DNA of 24,262 bases, from positions 1-24,262 of the forward strand of contig NEEC01000415.1 in the NCBI GenBank assembly GCA_002189035.1, in the 5' to 3' direction. The notes below the pieces were generated by a model that was not told the DNA's origin, did no database searches, and saw only the letters and a program-made list of their open reading frames with translations. The DNA is from Utricularia gibba. Its lineage: Eukaryota; Streptophyta; Magnoliopsida; Lamiales; Lentibulariaceae. The position numbers and the translations under genes are program-made. This document shows, piece after piece, positions 9,484 through 21,644 of the stretch (position 1 is its first letter; the number at the start of each line of letters is the position of its first letter).

Positions 9484-11361
9484 GTGCCCCCAAGACCGCC
9501 TCCTCAAGTATAAAGTAAGTTGTTGAAAAAATCATGTGGGGTGCACGTGACATCTTACTTTAAACAAATGCATCATTATTTTCGTCGACTCGCACCCGGT
9601 TGGGCTCATGAGCCGGACCGAACGCAGCGCCGGACCAAGTGCCCAGTGAGAGTGGCCGACACAAAACGAGAAGTTGTTCCTTGAAAAACCTTGTAGGAAG
9701 CCCCTGAAAACCGAACGTTAATAAGTGCATCGCTTTAGTTGCCAGGCTACAACTAACTTTCGGCCCTAACCCAACCTGACCTTTGTCCCGTTCTAGGTGC
9801 CCCCCAAGACCGCCTCCTCAAGTATAAAGTAAGTTGTTGAAAAAATCATGTGGGGTGCACGTGACATCTTACTTTAAACAAATGCATCATTATTTTCGTC
9901 GACTCGCACCCGGTTGGGCTCATGAGCCGGACCGAACGCAGCGCCGGACCAAGTGCCCAGTGAGAGTGGCCGACACAAAACGAGAAGTTGTTCCTTGAAA
10001 AACCTTGTAGGAAGCCCCTGAAAACCGAACGTTAATAAGTGCATCGCTTTAGTTGCCAGGCTACAACTAACTTTCGGCCCTAACCCAACCTGACCTTTGT
10101 CCCGTTCTAGGTGCCCCCAAGACCGCCTCCTCAAGTATAAAGTAAGTTGTTGAAAAAATCATGTGGGGTGCACGTGACATCTTACTTTAAACAAATGCAT
10201 CATTATTTTCGTCGACTCGCACCCGGTTGGGCTCATGAGCCGGACCGAACGCAGCGCCGGACCAAGTGCCCAGTGAGAGTGGCCGACACAAAACGAGAAG
10301 TTGTTCCTTGAAAAACCTTGTAGGAAGCCCCTGAAAACCGAACGTTAATAAGTGCATCGCTTTAGTTGCCAGGCTACAACTAACTTTCGGCCCTAACCCA
10401 ACCTGACCTTTGTCCCGTTCTAGGTGCCCCCCAAGACCGCCTCCTCAAGTATAAAGTAAGTTGTTGAAAAAATCATGTGGGGTGCACGTGACATCTTACT
10501 TTAAACAAATGCATCATTATTTTCGTCGACTCGCACCCGGTTGGGCTCATGAGCCGGACCGAACGCAGCGCCGGACCAAGTGCCCAGTGAGAGTGGCCGA
10601 CACAAAACGAGAAGTTGTTCCTTGAAAAACCTTGTAGGAAGCCCCTGAAAACCGAACGTTAATAAGTGCATCGCTTTAGTTGCCAGGCTACAACTAACTT
10701 TCGGCCCTAACCCAACCTGACCTTTGTCCCCTTCTAGGTGCCCCCAAGACCGCCTCCTCAAGTATAAAGTAAGTTGTTGAAAAAATCATGTGGGGTGCAC
10801 GTGACATCTTACTTTAAACAAATGCATCATTATTTTCGTCGACTCGCACCCGGTTGGGCTCATGAGCCGGACCGAACGCAGCGCCGGACCAAGTGCCCAG
10901 TGAGAGTGGCCGACACAAAACGAGAAGTTGTTCCTTGAAAAACCTTGTAGGAAGCCCCTGAAAACCGAACGTTAATAAGTGCATCGCTTTAGTTGCCAGG
11001 CTACAACTAACTTTCGGCCCTAACCCAACCTGACCTTTGTCCCTTCTAGGTGCCCCCAAGACCGCCTCCTCAAGTATAAAGTAAGTTGTTGAAAAAATCA
11101 TGTGGGTGCACGTGACATCTTACTTTAAACAAATGCATCATTATTTTCGTCGACTCGCACCCGGTTGGGCTCATGAGCCGGACCGAACGCAGCGCCGGAC
11201 CAAGTGCCCAGTGAGAGTGGCCGACACAAAACGAGAAGTTGTTCCTTGAAAAACCTTGTAGGAAGCCCCTGAAAACCGAACGTTAATAAGTGCATCGCTT
11301 TAGTTGCCAGGCTACAACTAACTTTCGGCCCTAACCCAACCTGACCTTTGTCCCGTTCTAG

Positions 11362-14300
11362 GTGCCCCCAAGACCGCCTCCTCAAGTATAAAGTAAGTTG
11401 TTGAAAAATCATGTGGGGTGCACGTGACATCTTACTTTAAACAAATGCATCATTATTTTCGTCGACTCGCACCCGGTTGGGCTCATGAGCCGGACGAACG
11501 CAGCGCCGGACCAAGTGCCCAGTGAGAGTGGCCGACACAAAACGAGAAGTTGTTCCTTGAAAAACCTTGTAGGAAGCCCTGAAAACCGAACGTTAATAAG
11601 TGCATCGCTTTAGTTGCCAGGCTACAACTAACTTTCGGCCCTAACCCAACCTGACCTTTGTCCCGTTCTAGGTGCCCCCCAAGACCGCCTCCTCAAGTAT
11701 AAAGTAAGTTGTTGAAAAAATCATGTGGGGTGCACGTGACATCTTACTTTAAACAAATGCATCATTATTTTCGTCGACTCGCACCCGGTTGGGCTCATGA
11801 GCCGGACGAACGCAGCGCCGGACCAAGTGCCCAGTGAGAGTGGCCGACACAAAACGAGAAGTTGTTCCTTGAAAAACCTTGTAGGAAGCCCCTGAAAACC
11901 GAACGTTAATAAGTGCATCGCTTTAGTTGCCAGGCTACAACTAACTTTCGGCCCTAACCCAACCTGACCTTTGTCCCGTTCTAGGTGCCCCCCAAGACCG
12001 CCTCCTCAAGTATAAAGTAAGTTGTTGAAAAAATCATGTGGGTGCACGTGACATCTTACTTTAAACAAATGCATCATTATTTTCGTCGACTCGCACCCGG
12101 TTGGGCTCATGAGCCGGACCCGAACGCAGCGCCGGACCAAGTGCCCAGTGAGAGTGGCCGACACAAAACGAGAAGTTGTTCCTTGAAAAACCTTGTAGGA
12201 AGCCCCTGAAAACCGAACGTTAATAAGTGCATCGCTTTAGTTGCCAGGCTACAACTAACTTTCGGCCCTAACCCAACCTGACCTTTGTCCCGTTCTAGGT
12301 GCCCCCAAGACCGCCTCCTCAAGTATAAAGTAAGTTGTTGAAAAAATCATGTGGGGTGCACGTGACATCTTACTTTAAACAAATGCATCATTATTTTCGT
12401 CGACTCGCACCGGTTGGGCTCATGAGCCGGACCGAACGCAGCGCCGGACCAAGTGCCCAGTGAGAGTGGCCGACACAAAACGAGAAGTTGTTCCTTGAAA
12501 AACTTGTAGGAAGCCCCTGAAAACCGAACGTTAATAAGTGCATCGCTTTAGTTGCCAGGCTACAACTAACTTTCGGCCCTAACCCAACCTGACCTTTGTC
12601 CCGTTCTAGGTGCCCCCCAAGACCGCCTCCTCAAGTATAAAGTAAGTTGTTGAAAAAATCATGTGGGTGCACGTGACATCTTACTTTAAACAAATGCATC
12701 ATTATTTTCGTCGACTCGCACCCGGTTGGGCTCATGAGCCGGACCGAACGCAGCGCCGGACCAAGTGCCCAGTGAGAGTGGCCGACACAAAACGAGAAGT
12801 TGTTCCTTGAAAAACCTTGTAGGAAGCCCCTGAAAACCGAACGTTAAAAGTGCATCGCTTTAGTTGCCAGGCTACAACTAACTTTCGGCCCTAACCCAAC
12901 CTGACCTTTGTCCCGTTCTAGGTGCCCCCCAAGACCGCCTCCTCAAGTATAAAGTAAGTTGTTGAAAAAATCATGTGGGGTGCACGTGACATCTTACTTT
13001 AAACAAATGCATCATTATTTTCGTCGACTCGCACCCGGTTGGGCTCATGAGCCGGACCGAACGCAGCGCCGGACCAAGTGCCCAGTGAGAGTGGCCGACA
13101 CAAAACGAGAAGTTGTTCCTTGAAAAACCTTGTAGGAAGCCCCTGAAAACCGAACGTTAATAAGTGCATCGCTTTAGTTGCCAGGCTACAACTAACTTTC
13201 GGCCCTAACCCAACCTGACCTTTGTCCCGTTCTAGGTGCCCCCCAAGACCGCCTCCTCAAGTATAAAGTAAGTTGTTGAAAAAATCATGTGGGGTGCACG
13301 TGACATCTTACTTTAAACAAATGCATCATTATTTTCGTCGACTCGCACCCGGTTGGGCTCATGAGCCGGACCGAACGCAGCGCCGGACCAAGTGCCCAGT
13401 GAGAGTGGCCGACACAAAACGAGAAGTTGTTCCTTGAAAAACCTTGTAGGAAGCCCCTGAAAACCGAACGTTAATAAGTGCATCGCTTTAGTTGCCAGGC
13501 TACAACTAACTTTCGGCCCTAACCCAACCTGACCTTTGTCCCGTTCTAGGTGCCCCCAAGACCGCCTCCTCAAGTATAAAGTAAGTTGTTGAAAAAATCA
13601 TGTGGGGTGCACGTGACATCTTACTTTAAACAAATGCATCATTATTTTCGTCGACTCGCACCCGGTTGGGCTCATGAGCCGGACCGAACGCAGCGCCGGA
13701 CCAAGTGCCCAGTGAGAGTGGCCGACAAAAACGAGAAGTTGTTCCTTGAAAAACCTTGTAGGAAGCCCCTGAAAACCGAACGTTAATAAGTGCATCGCTT
13801 TAGTTGCCAGGCTACAACTAACTTTCGGCCCTAACCCAACCTGACCTTTGTCCCCTTCTAGGTGCCCCCAAGACCGCCTCCTCAAGTATAAAGTAAGTTG
13901 TTGAAAAAATCATGTGGGTGCACGTGACATCTTACTTTAAACAAATGCATCATTATTTTCGTCGACTCGCACCCGGTTGGGCTCATGAGCCGGACCGAAC
14001 GCAGCGCCGGACCAAGTGCCCAGTGAGAGTGGCCGACACAAAACGAGAAGTTGTTCCTTGAAAAACCTTGTAGGAAGCCCCTGAAAACCGAACGTTAATA
14101 AGTGCATCGCTTTAGTTGCCAGGCTACAACTAACTTTCGGCCCTAACCCAACCTGACCTTTGTCCCGTTCTAGGTGCCCCCAAGACCGCCTCCTCAAGTA
14201 TAAAGTAAGTTGTTGAAAAAATCATGTGGGGTGCACGTGACATCTTACTTTAAACAAATGCATCATTATTTTCGTCGACTCGCACCCGGTTGGGCTCATG

Positions 14301-17300
14301 AGCCGGACCGAACGCAGCGCCGGACCAAGTGCCCAGTGAGAGTGGCCGACACAAAACGAGAAGTTGTTCCTTGAAAAACCTTGTAGGAAGCCCCTGAAAA
14401 CCGAACGTTAATAAGTGCATCGCTTTAGTTGCCAGGCTACAACTAACTTTCGGCCCTAACCCAACCTGACCTTTGTCCCGTTCTAGGTGCCCCCCAAGAC
14501 CGCCTCCTCAAGTATAAAGTAAGTTGTTGAAAAAATCATGTGGGGTGCACGTGACATCTTACTTTAAACAAATGCATCATTATTTTCGTCGACTCGCACC
14601 CGGTTGGGCTCATGAGCCGGACCGAACGCAGCGCCGGACCAAGTGCCCAGTGAGAGTGGCCGACACAAAACGAGAAGTTGTTCCTTGAAAAACCTTGTAG
14701 GAAGCCCCTGAAAACCGAACGTTAATAAGTGCATCGCTTTAGTTGCCAGGCTACAACTAACTTTCGGCCCTAACCCAACCTGACCTTTGTCCCGTTCTAG
14801 GTGCCCCCCAAGACCGCCTCCTCAAGTATAAAGTAAGTTGTTGAAAAAATCATGTGGGGTGCACGTGACATCTTACTTTAAACAAATGCATCATTATTTT
14901 CGTCGACTCGCACCCGGTTGGGCTCATGAGCCGGACCGAACGCAGCGCCGACCAAGTGCCCAGTGAGAGTGGCCGACACAAAACGAGAAGTTGTTCCTTG
15001 AAAAAACCTTGTAGGAAGCCCCTGAAAACCGAACGTTAATAAGTGCATCGCTTTAGTTGCCAGGCTACAACTAACTTTCGGCCCTAACCCAACCTGACCT
15101 TGTCCCTTCTAGGTGCCCCCCAAGACCGCCTCCTCAAGTATAAAGTAAGTTGTTGAAAAAATCATGTGGGGTGCACGTGACATCTTACTTTAAACAAATG
15201 CATCATTATTTTCGTCGACTCGCACCGGTTGGGCTCATGAGCCGGACCGAACGCAGCGCCGGACCAAGTGCCCAGAGAGTGGCCGACACAAAACGAGAAG
15301 TTGTTCCTTGAAAAACCTTGTAGGAAGCCCCTGAAAACCGAACGTTAATAAGTGCATCGCTTTAGTTGCCAGGCTACAACTAACTTTCGGCCCTAACCCA
15401 ACCTGACCTTTGTCCCCTTCTAGGTGCCCCCCAAGACCGCCTCCTCAAGTATAAAGTAAGTTGTTGAAAAAATCATGTGGGTGCACGTGACATCTTACTT
15501 TAAACAAATGCATCATTATTTTCGTCGACTCGCACCCGGTTGGGCTCATGAGCCGGACCGAACGCAGCGCCGGACCAAGTGCCCAGTGAGAGTGGCCGAC
15601 CAAAACGAGAAGTTGTTCCTTGAAAAACCTTGTAGGAAGCCCCTGAAAACCGAACGTTAATAAGTGCATCTTTAGTTGCCAGGCTACAACTAACTTTCGG
15701 CCCTAACCCAACCTGACCTTTGTCCCGTTCTAGGTGCCCCCAAGACCGCCTCCTCAAGTATAAAGTAAGTTGTTGAAAAAATCATGTGGGGTGCACGTGA
15801 CATCTTACTTTAAACAAATGCATCATTATTTTCGTCGACTCGCACCGGTTGGGCTCATGAGCCGGACCGAACGCAGCGCCGGACCAAGTGCCCAGTGAGA
15901 GTGGCCGACACAAAACGAGAAGTTGTTCCTTGAAAAACCTTGTAGGAAGCCCCTGAAAACCGAACGTTAATAAGTGCATCGCTTTAGTTGCCAGGCTACA
16001 ACTAACTTTCGGCCCTAACCCAACCTGACCTTTGTCCCGTTCTAGGTGCCCCCAAGACCGCCTCCTCAAGTATAAAGTAAGTTGTTGAAAAAATCATGTG
16101 GGGTGCACGTGACATCTTACTTTAAACAAATGCATCATTATTTTCGTCGACTCGCACCCGGTTGGGCTCATGAGCCGGACCGAACGCAGCGCCGGACCAA
16201 GTGCCCAGTGAGAGTGGCCGACACAAAACGAGAAGTTGTTCCTTGAAAAACCTTGTAGGAAGCCCCTGAAAACCGAACGTTAATAAGTGCATCGCTTTAG
16301 TTGCCAGGCTACAACTAACTTTCGGCCCTAACCCAACCTGACCTTTGTCCCGTTCTAGGTGCCCCCCAAGACCGCCTCCTCAAGTATAAAGTAAGTTGTT
16401 GAAAAAATCATGTGGGGTGCACGTGACATCTTACTTTAAACAAATGCATCATTATTTTCGTCGACTCGCACCGGTTGGGCTCATGAGCCGGACCGAACGC
16501 AGCGCCGGACCAAGTGCCCAGTGAGAGTGGCCGACACAAAACGAGAAGTTGTTCCTTGAAAAACCTTGTAGGAAGCCCCTGAAAAACCGAACGTTAATAA
16601 GTGCATCGCTTTAGTTGCCAGGCTACAACTAACTTTCGGCCCTAACCCAACCTGACCTTTGTCCCGTTCTAGGTGCCCCCCAAGACCGCCTCCTCAAGTA
16701 TAAAGTAAGTTGTTGAAAAAATCATGTGGGTGCACGTGACATCTTACTTTAAACAAATGCATCATTATTTTCGTCGACTCGCACCCGGTTGGGCTCATGA
16801 GCCGGACCGAACGCAGCGCCGGACCAAGTGCCCAGTGAGAGTGGCCGACACAAAACGAGAAGTTGTTCCTTGAAAAACCTTGTAGGAAGCCCCTGAAAAC
16901 CGAACGTTAATAAGTGCATCGCTTTAGTTGCCAGGCTACAACTAACTTTCGGCCCTAACCCAACCTGACCTTTGTCCCGTTCTAGGTGCCCCCAAGACCG
17001 CCTCCTCAAGTATAAAGTAAGTTGTTGAAAAAATCATGTGGGGTGCACGTGACATCTTACTTTAAACAAATGCATCATTATTTTCGTCGACTCGCACCCG
17101 GTTGGGCTCATGAGCCGGACCGAACGCAGCGCCGGACCAAGTGCCCAGTGAGAGTGGCCGACACAAAACGAGAAGTTGTTCCTTGAAAAACCTTGTAGGA
17201 AGCCCCTGAAAAACCGAACGTTAATAAGTGCATCGCTTTAGTTGCCAGGCTACAACTAACTTTCGGCCCTAACCCAACCTGACCTTTGTCCCGTTCTAGG

Positions 17301-17926
17301 TGCCCCCAAGACCGCCTCCTCAAGTATAAAGTAAGTTGTTGAAAAAATCATGTGGGGTGCACGTGACATCTTACTTTAAACAAATGCATCATTATTTTCG
17401 TCGACTCGCACCCGGTTGGGCTCATGAGCCGGACCGAACGCAGCGCCGGACCAAGTGCCCAGTGAGAGTGGCCGACACAAAACGAGAAGTTGTTCCTTGA
17501 AAAACCTTGTAGGAAGCCCCTGAAAACCGAACGTTAATAAGTGCATCGCTTTAGTTGCCAGGCTACAACTAACTTTCGGCCCTAACCCAACCTGACCTTT
17601 GTCCCGTTCTAGGTGCCCCCCAAGACCGCCTCCTCAAGTATAAAGTAAGTTGTTGAAAAAATCATGTGGGGTGCACGTGACATCTTACTTTAAACAAATG
17701 CATCATTATTTTCGTCGACTCGCACCCGGTTGGGCTCATGAGCCGGACCGAACGCAGCGCCGGACCAAGTGCCCAGTGAGAGTGGCCGACACAAAACGAG
17801 AAGTTGTTCCTTGAAAAACCTTGTAGGAAGCCCCTGAAAACCGAACGTTAATAAGTGCATCGCTTTAGTTGCCAGGCTACAACTAACTTTCGGCCCTAAC
17901 CCAACCTGACCTTTGTCCCGTTCTAG
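11362..17926 (+). repeat. Satellite units 38-58, near consensus
   Basis: Units start at 11362, 11672, 11985, 12299, 12610, 12922, 13236, 13550, 13862, 14174, 14487, 14801, 15113, 15424, 15734, 16046, 16359, 16673, 16986, 17300 and 17613; lengths are 310-314. Variants: GGACGAACG in neighbours 38 and 39; GGACCCGAACG in 40; GTGGGTGC in 40, 42, 46, 51 and 55; CACCGG in 41, 50, 52 and 54; CGTTAAAAG in 42; GACAAAAACG in 45; GACCAAAACG and CATCTTTAG in 51; an extra A near GAAAACCG in 54 and 56. TCCCCTTCTAG ends 45 and 50, and TCCCTTCTAG ends 49. Confidence 0.95.
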
Positions 17927-19476
17927 GTGCCCCCAAGACCGCCTCCTCAAGTATATAAAGTAAGTTGTTGAAAAAATCATGTGGGGTGCACGTGACATCT
18001 TACTTTAAACAAATGCATCATTATTTTCGTCGACTCGCACCGGTTGGGCTCATGAGCCGGACCGAACGCAGCGCCGGACCAAGTGCCCAGTGAGAGTGGC
18101 CGACACAAAACGAGAAGTTGTTCCTTGAAAAACTTGTAGGAAGCCCCTGAAAACCGAACGTTAATAAGTGCATCGCTTTAGTTGCCAGGCTACAACTAAC
18201 TTTCGGCCCTAACCCAACCTTTCCCGTTCTAGGTGCCCCCCAAGACCGCCTCCTCAAGTATAAAGTAAGTTGTTGAAAAAATCATGTGGGGTGCACGTGA
18301 CATCTTTTAAACAAATGCATCATTATTTTCGTCGACTCGCACCGGTTGGGCTCATGAGCCGGACCGAACGCAGCGCCGGACCAAGTGCCCAGTGAGAGTG
18401 GCCGACACAAAACGAGAAGTTGTTCCTTGAAAAACCTTGTAGGAAGCCCCTGAAAACCGAACGTTAATAAGTGCATCGCTTTAGTTGCCAGGCTACAACT
18501 AACTTTCGGCCCTAACCCAACCTGACCTTTGTCCCGTTCTAGGTGCCCCCCAAGACCGCCTCCTCAAGTATAAAGTAAGTTGTTGAAAAAATCATGTGGG
18601 GTGCACGTGACATCTTACTTTAAACAAATGCATCATTATTTTCGTCGACTCGCACCGGTTGGGCTCATGAGCCGGACCGAACGCAGCGCCGGACCAAGTG
18701 CCCAGTGAGAGTGGCCGACACAAAACGAGAAGTTGTTCCTTGAAAAACCTTGTAGGAAGCCCTGAAAACCGAACGTTAATAAGTGCATCGCTTTAGTTGC
18801 CAGGCTACAACTAACTTTCGGCCCTAACCCAACCTGACCTTTGTCCCGTTCTAGGTGCCCCCCAAGACCGCCTCCTCAAGTATAAAGTAAGTTGTTGAAA
18901 AAATCATGGGGTGCACGTGACATCTTACTTTAAACAAATGCATCATTATTTTCGTCGACTCGCACCGGTTGGGCTCATGAGCCGGACCGAACGCAGCGCC
19001 GGACCAAGTGCCCAGTGAGAGTGGCCGACACAAAACGAGAAGTTGTTCCTTGAAAAACCTTGTAGGAAGCCCCTGAAAACCGAACGTTAATAAGTGCATC
19101 GCTTTAGTTGCCAGGCTACAACTAACTTTCGGCCCTAACCCAACCTGACCTTTGTCCCGTTCTAGGTGCCCCCAAGACCGCCTCCTCAAGTATAAAGTAA
19201 GTTGTTGAAAAAATCATGTGGGGTGCACGTGACATCTTACTTTAAACAAATGCATCATTATTTTCGTCGACTCGCACCGGTTGGGCTCATGAGCCGGACC
19301 GAACGCAGCGCCGGACCAAGTGCCCAGTGAGAGTGGCCGACACAAAACGAGAAGTTGTTCCTTGAAAAACCTTGTAGGAAGCCCCTGAAAACCGAACGTT
19401 AATAAGTGCATCGCTTTAGTTGCCAGGCTACAACTAACTTTCGGCCCTAACCCAACCTGACCTTTGTCCCTTCTAG
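17927..19476 (+). repeat. Satellite units 59-63, run sharing CACCGG
   Basis: Units start at 17927, 18233, 18543, 18855 and 19166, with lengths 306, 310, 312, 311 and 311. All five have CACCGGTTGG where consensus has CACCCGGTTGG; elsewhere the variant is scattered. Unit 59 also has GTATATAAAG (TA inserted) and lost seven bases near its end (AACCTTTCCCG). Unit 60 lost three bases (CATCTTTTAAAC). Unit 61 has AAGCCCTG. Unit 62 has CATGGGGTGC. Unit 63 ends in TCCCTTCTAG. Confidence 0.93.
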
Positions 19477-21350
19477 GTGCCCCCCAAGACGCCTCCTCAA
19501 GTATAAAGTAAGTTGTTGAAAAAATCATGTGGGGTGCACGTGACATCTTACTTTAAACAAATGCATCATTATTTTCGTCGACTCGCACCCGGTTGGGCTC
19601 ATGAGCCGGACCGAACGCAGCGCCGGACCAAGTGCCCAGTGAGAGTGGCCGACACAAAACGAGAAGTTGTTCCTTGAAAAACCTTGTAGGAAGCCCCTGA
19701 AAACCGAACGTTAATAAGTGCATCGCTTTAGTTGCCAGGCTACAACTAACTTTCGGCCCTAACCCAACCTGACCTTTGTCCCGTTCTAGGTGCCCCCAAG
19801 ACCGCCTCCTCAAGTATAAAGTAAGTTGTTGAAAAAATCATGTGGGGTGCACGTGACATCTTACTTTAAACAAATGCATCATTATTTTCGTCGACTCGCA
19901 CCCGGTTGGGCTCATGAGCCGGACCGAACGCAGCGCCGGACCAAGTGCCCAGTGAGAGTGGCCGACAAAAACGAGAAGTTGTTCCTTGAAAAACCTTGTA
20001 GGAAGCCCCTGAAAACCGAACGTTAATAAGTGCATCGCTTTAGTTGCCAGGCTACAACTAACTTTCGGCCTAACCCAACCTGACCTTTGTCCCGTTCTAG
20101 GTGCCCCCAAGACCGCCTCCTCAAGTATAAAGTAAGTTGTTGAAAAAATCATGTGGGGTGCACGTGACATCTTACTTTAAACAAATGCATCATTATTTTC
20201 GTCGACTCGCACCCGGTTGGGCTCATGAGCCGGACCGAACGCAGCGCCGGACCAAGTGCCAGTGAGAGTGGCCGACACAAAACGAGAAGTTGTTCCTTGA
20301 AAAACCTTGTAGGAAGCCCCTGAAAACCGAACGTTAATAAGTGCATCGCTTTAGTTGCCAGGCTACAACTAACTTTCGGCCCTAACCCAACCTGACTTTG
20401 TCCCGTTCTAGGTGCCCCCAAGACCGCCTCCTCAAGTATAAAGTAAGTTGTTGAAAAAATCATGTGGGGTGCACGTGACATCTTACTTTAAACAAATGCA
20501 TCATTATTTTCGTCGACTCGCACCCGGTTGGGCTCATGAGCCGGACCGAACGCAGCGCCGGACCAAGTGCCCAGTGAGAGTGGCCGACACAAAACGAGAA
20601 GTTGTTCCTTGAAAAACCTTGTAGGAAGCCCCTGAAAACCGAACGTTAATAAGTGCATCGCTTTAGTTGCCAGGCTACAACTAACTTTCGGCCCTAACCC
20701 AACCTGACCTTTGTCCCGTTCTAGGTGCCCCCAAAGACCGCCTCCTCAAGTATAAAGTAAGTTGTTGAAAAAATCATGTGGGGTGCACGTGACATCTTAC
20801 TTTAAACAAATGCATCATTATTTTCGTCGACTCGCACCCGGTTGGGCTCATGAGCCGGACGAACGCGCAGCGCCGGACCAAGTGCCCAGTGAGAGTGGCC
20901 GACACAAAACGAGAAGTTGTTCCTTGAAAAACCTTGTAGGAAGCCCCTGAAAACCGAACGTTAATAAGTGCATCGCTTTAGTTGCCAGGCTACAACTAAC
21001 TTTCGGCCCTAACCCAACCTGACCTTTGTCCCGTTCTAGGTGCCCCCAAGACCGCCTCCTCAAGTATAAAGTAAGTTGTTGAAAAAATCATGTGGGGTGC
21101 ACGTGACATCTTACTTTAAACAAATGCATCATTATTTTCGTCGACTCGCACCGGTTGGGCTCATGAGCCGGACCGAACGCAGCGCCGGACCAAGTGCCCA
21201 GTGAGAGTGGCCGACACAAAACGAGAAGTTGTTCCTTGAAAAACCTTGTAGGAAGCCCTGAAAACCGAACGTTAATAAGTGCATCGCTTTAGTTGCCAGG
21301 CTACAACTAACTTTCGGCCCTAACCCAACCTGACCTTTGTCCCGTTCTAG
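19477..21350 (+). repeat. Satellite units 64-69
   Basis: Units start at 19477, 19790, 20101, 20412, 20725 and 21040, with lengths 313, 311, 311, 313, 315 and 311. Unit 64 has AGACGCC for AGACCGCC. Unit 65 has the rare GACAAAAACG, shared only with unit 45, and GGCCTAACCC. Unit 66 has GTGCCAG and TGACTTTG. Unit 68, the longest copy, has CCAAAGACC and GACGAACGCGCAG (an inserted GC with one C lost). Unit 69 has CACCGG and AAGCCCTG. Confidence 0.94.
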
Positions 21351-21644
21351 GTGCCCCCAAGACCGCCTCCTCAAGTATAAAGTAAGTTGTTGAAAAAATC
21401 ATGTGTGACATCTTACTTTAAACAAATGCATCATTATTTTCGTCGACTCGCACCCGGTTGGCTCACCGGACCGAACGCAGCGCCGGACCAAGCCCAGTGA
21501 GTGGCCGACACAAAACGAGAAGTTGTTCCTTGAAAAACCTTGTAGGAAGCCCCTGAAAACCGAACGTTAATAAGTGCATCGCTTTAGTTGCCAGGCTACA
21601 ACTAACTTTCGGCCCTAACCCAACCTGACCTTTGTCCTTTCTAG
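21351..21644 (+). repeat. Satellite unit 70 with multiple deletions
   Basis: The copy is 294 bases, 19 short of the five-C consensus. Nine bases are lost at CATGTGTGACATC, removing the CACGTG motif. Five are lost in GGTTGGCTCACCGG, destroying the central palindrome. Four are lost in AAGCCCAGTGAGTGG, and one in TCCTTTCTAG. These sum exactly to the shortfall. Neighbouring units 69 and 71 are close to consensus, so the damage is confined to one copy. Confidence 0.93.

Larger units (their letters stand above)
6979..11361 (+). repeat. Satellite units 24-37, most uniform stretch
   Basis: Units start at 6979, 7293, 7606, 7918, 8230, 8543, 8856, 9170, 9484, 9797, 10111, 10424, 10738 and 11050, and all are 312-314 bases. 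Variants are few: unit 26 GGTTGGCTC, unit 27 AAAACGAACG, units 28 and 29 CACCGG, unit 35 TCCCCTTCTAG, unit 36 TCCCTTCTAG, unit 37 GTGGGTGC. Units 31-36 alternate six and five C at the start (6,5,6,5,6,5). I use unit 31 (9170-9483) as the reference copy for motif positions. Confidence 0.96.

Noticed and set aside
13586-13786. Plus-strand open frames of 60-66 codons, identical at 13586-13786 and 19826-20026
   Set aside because: They start at TTG within AAGTTGTTG, differ in their ends according to local indels, and occur in only some copies. Their identity follows from the satellite's homogeneity and a shared indel.
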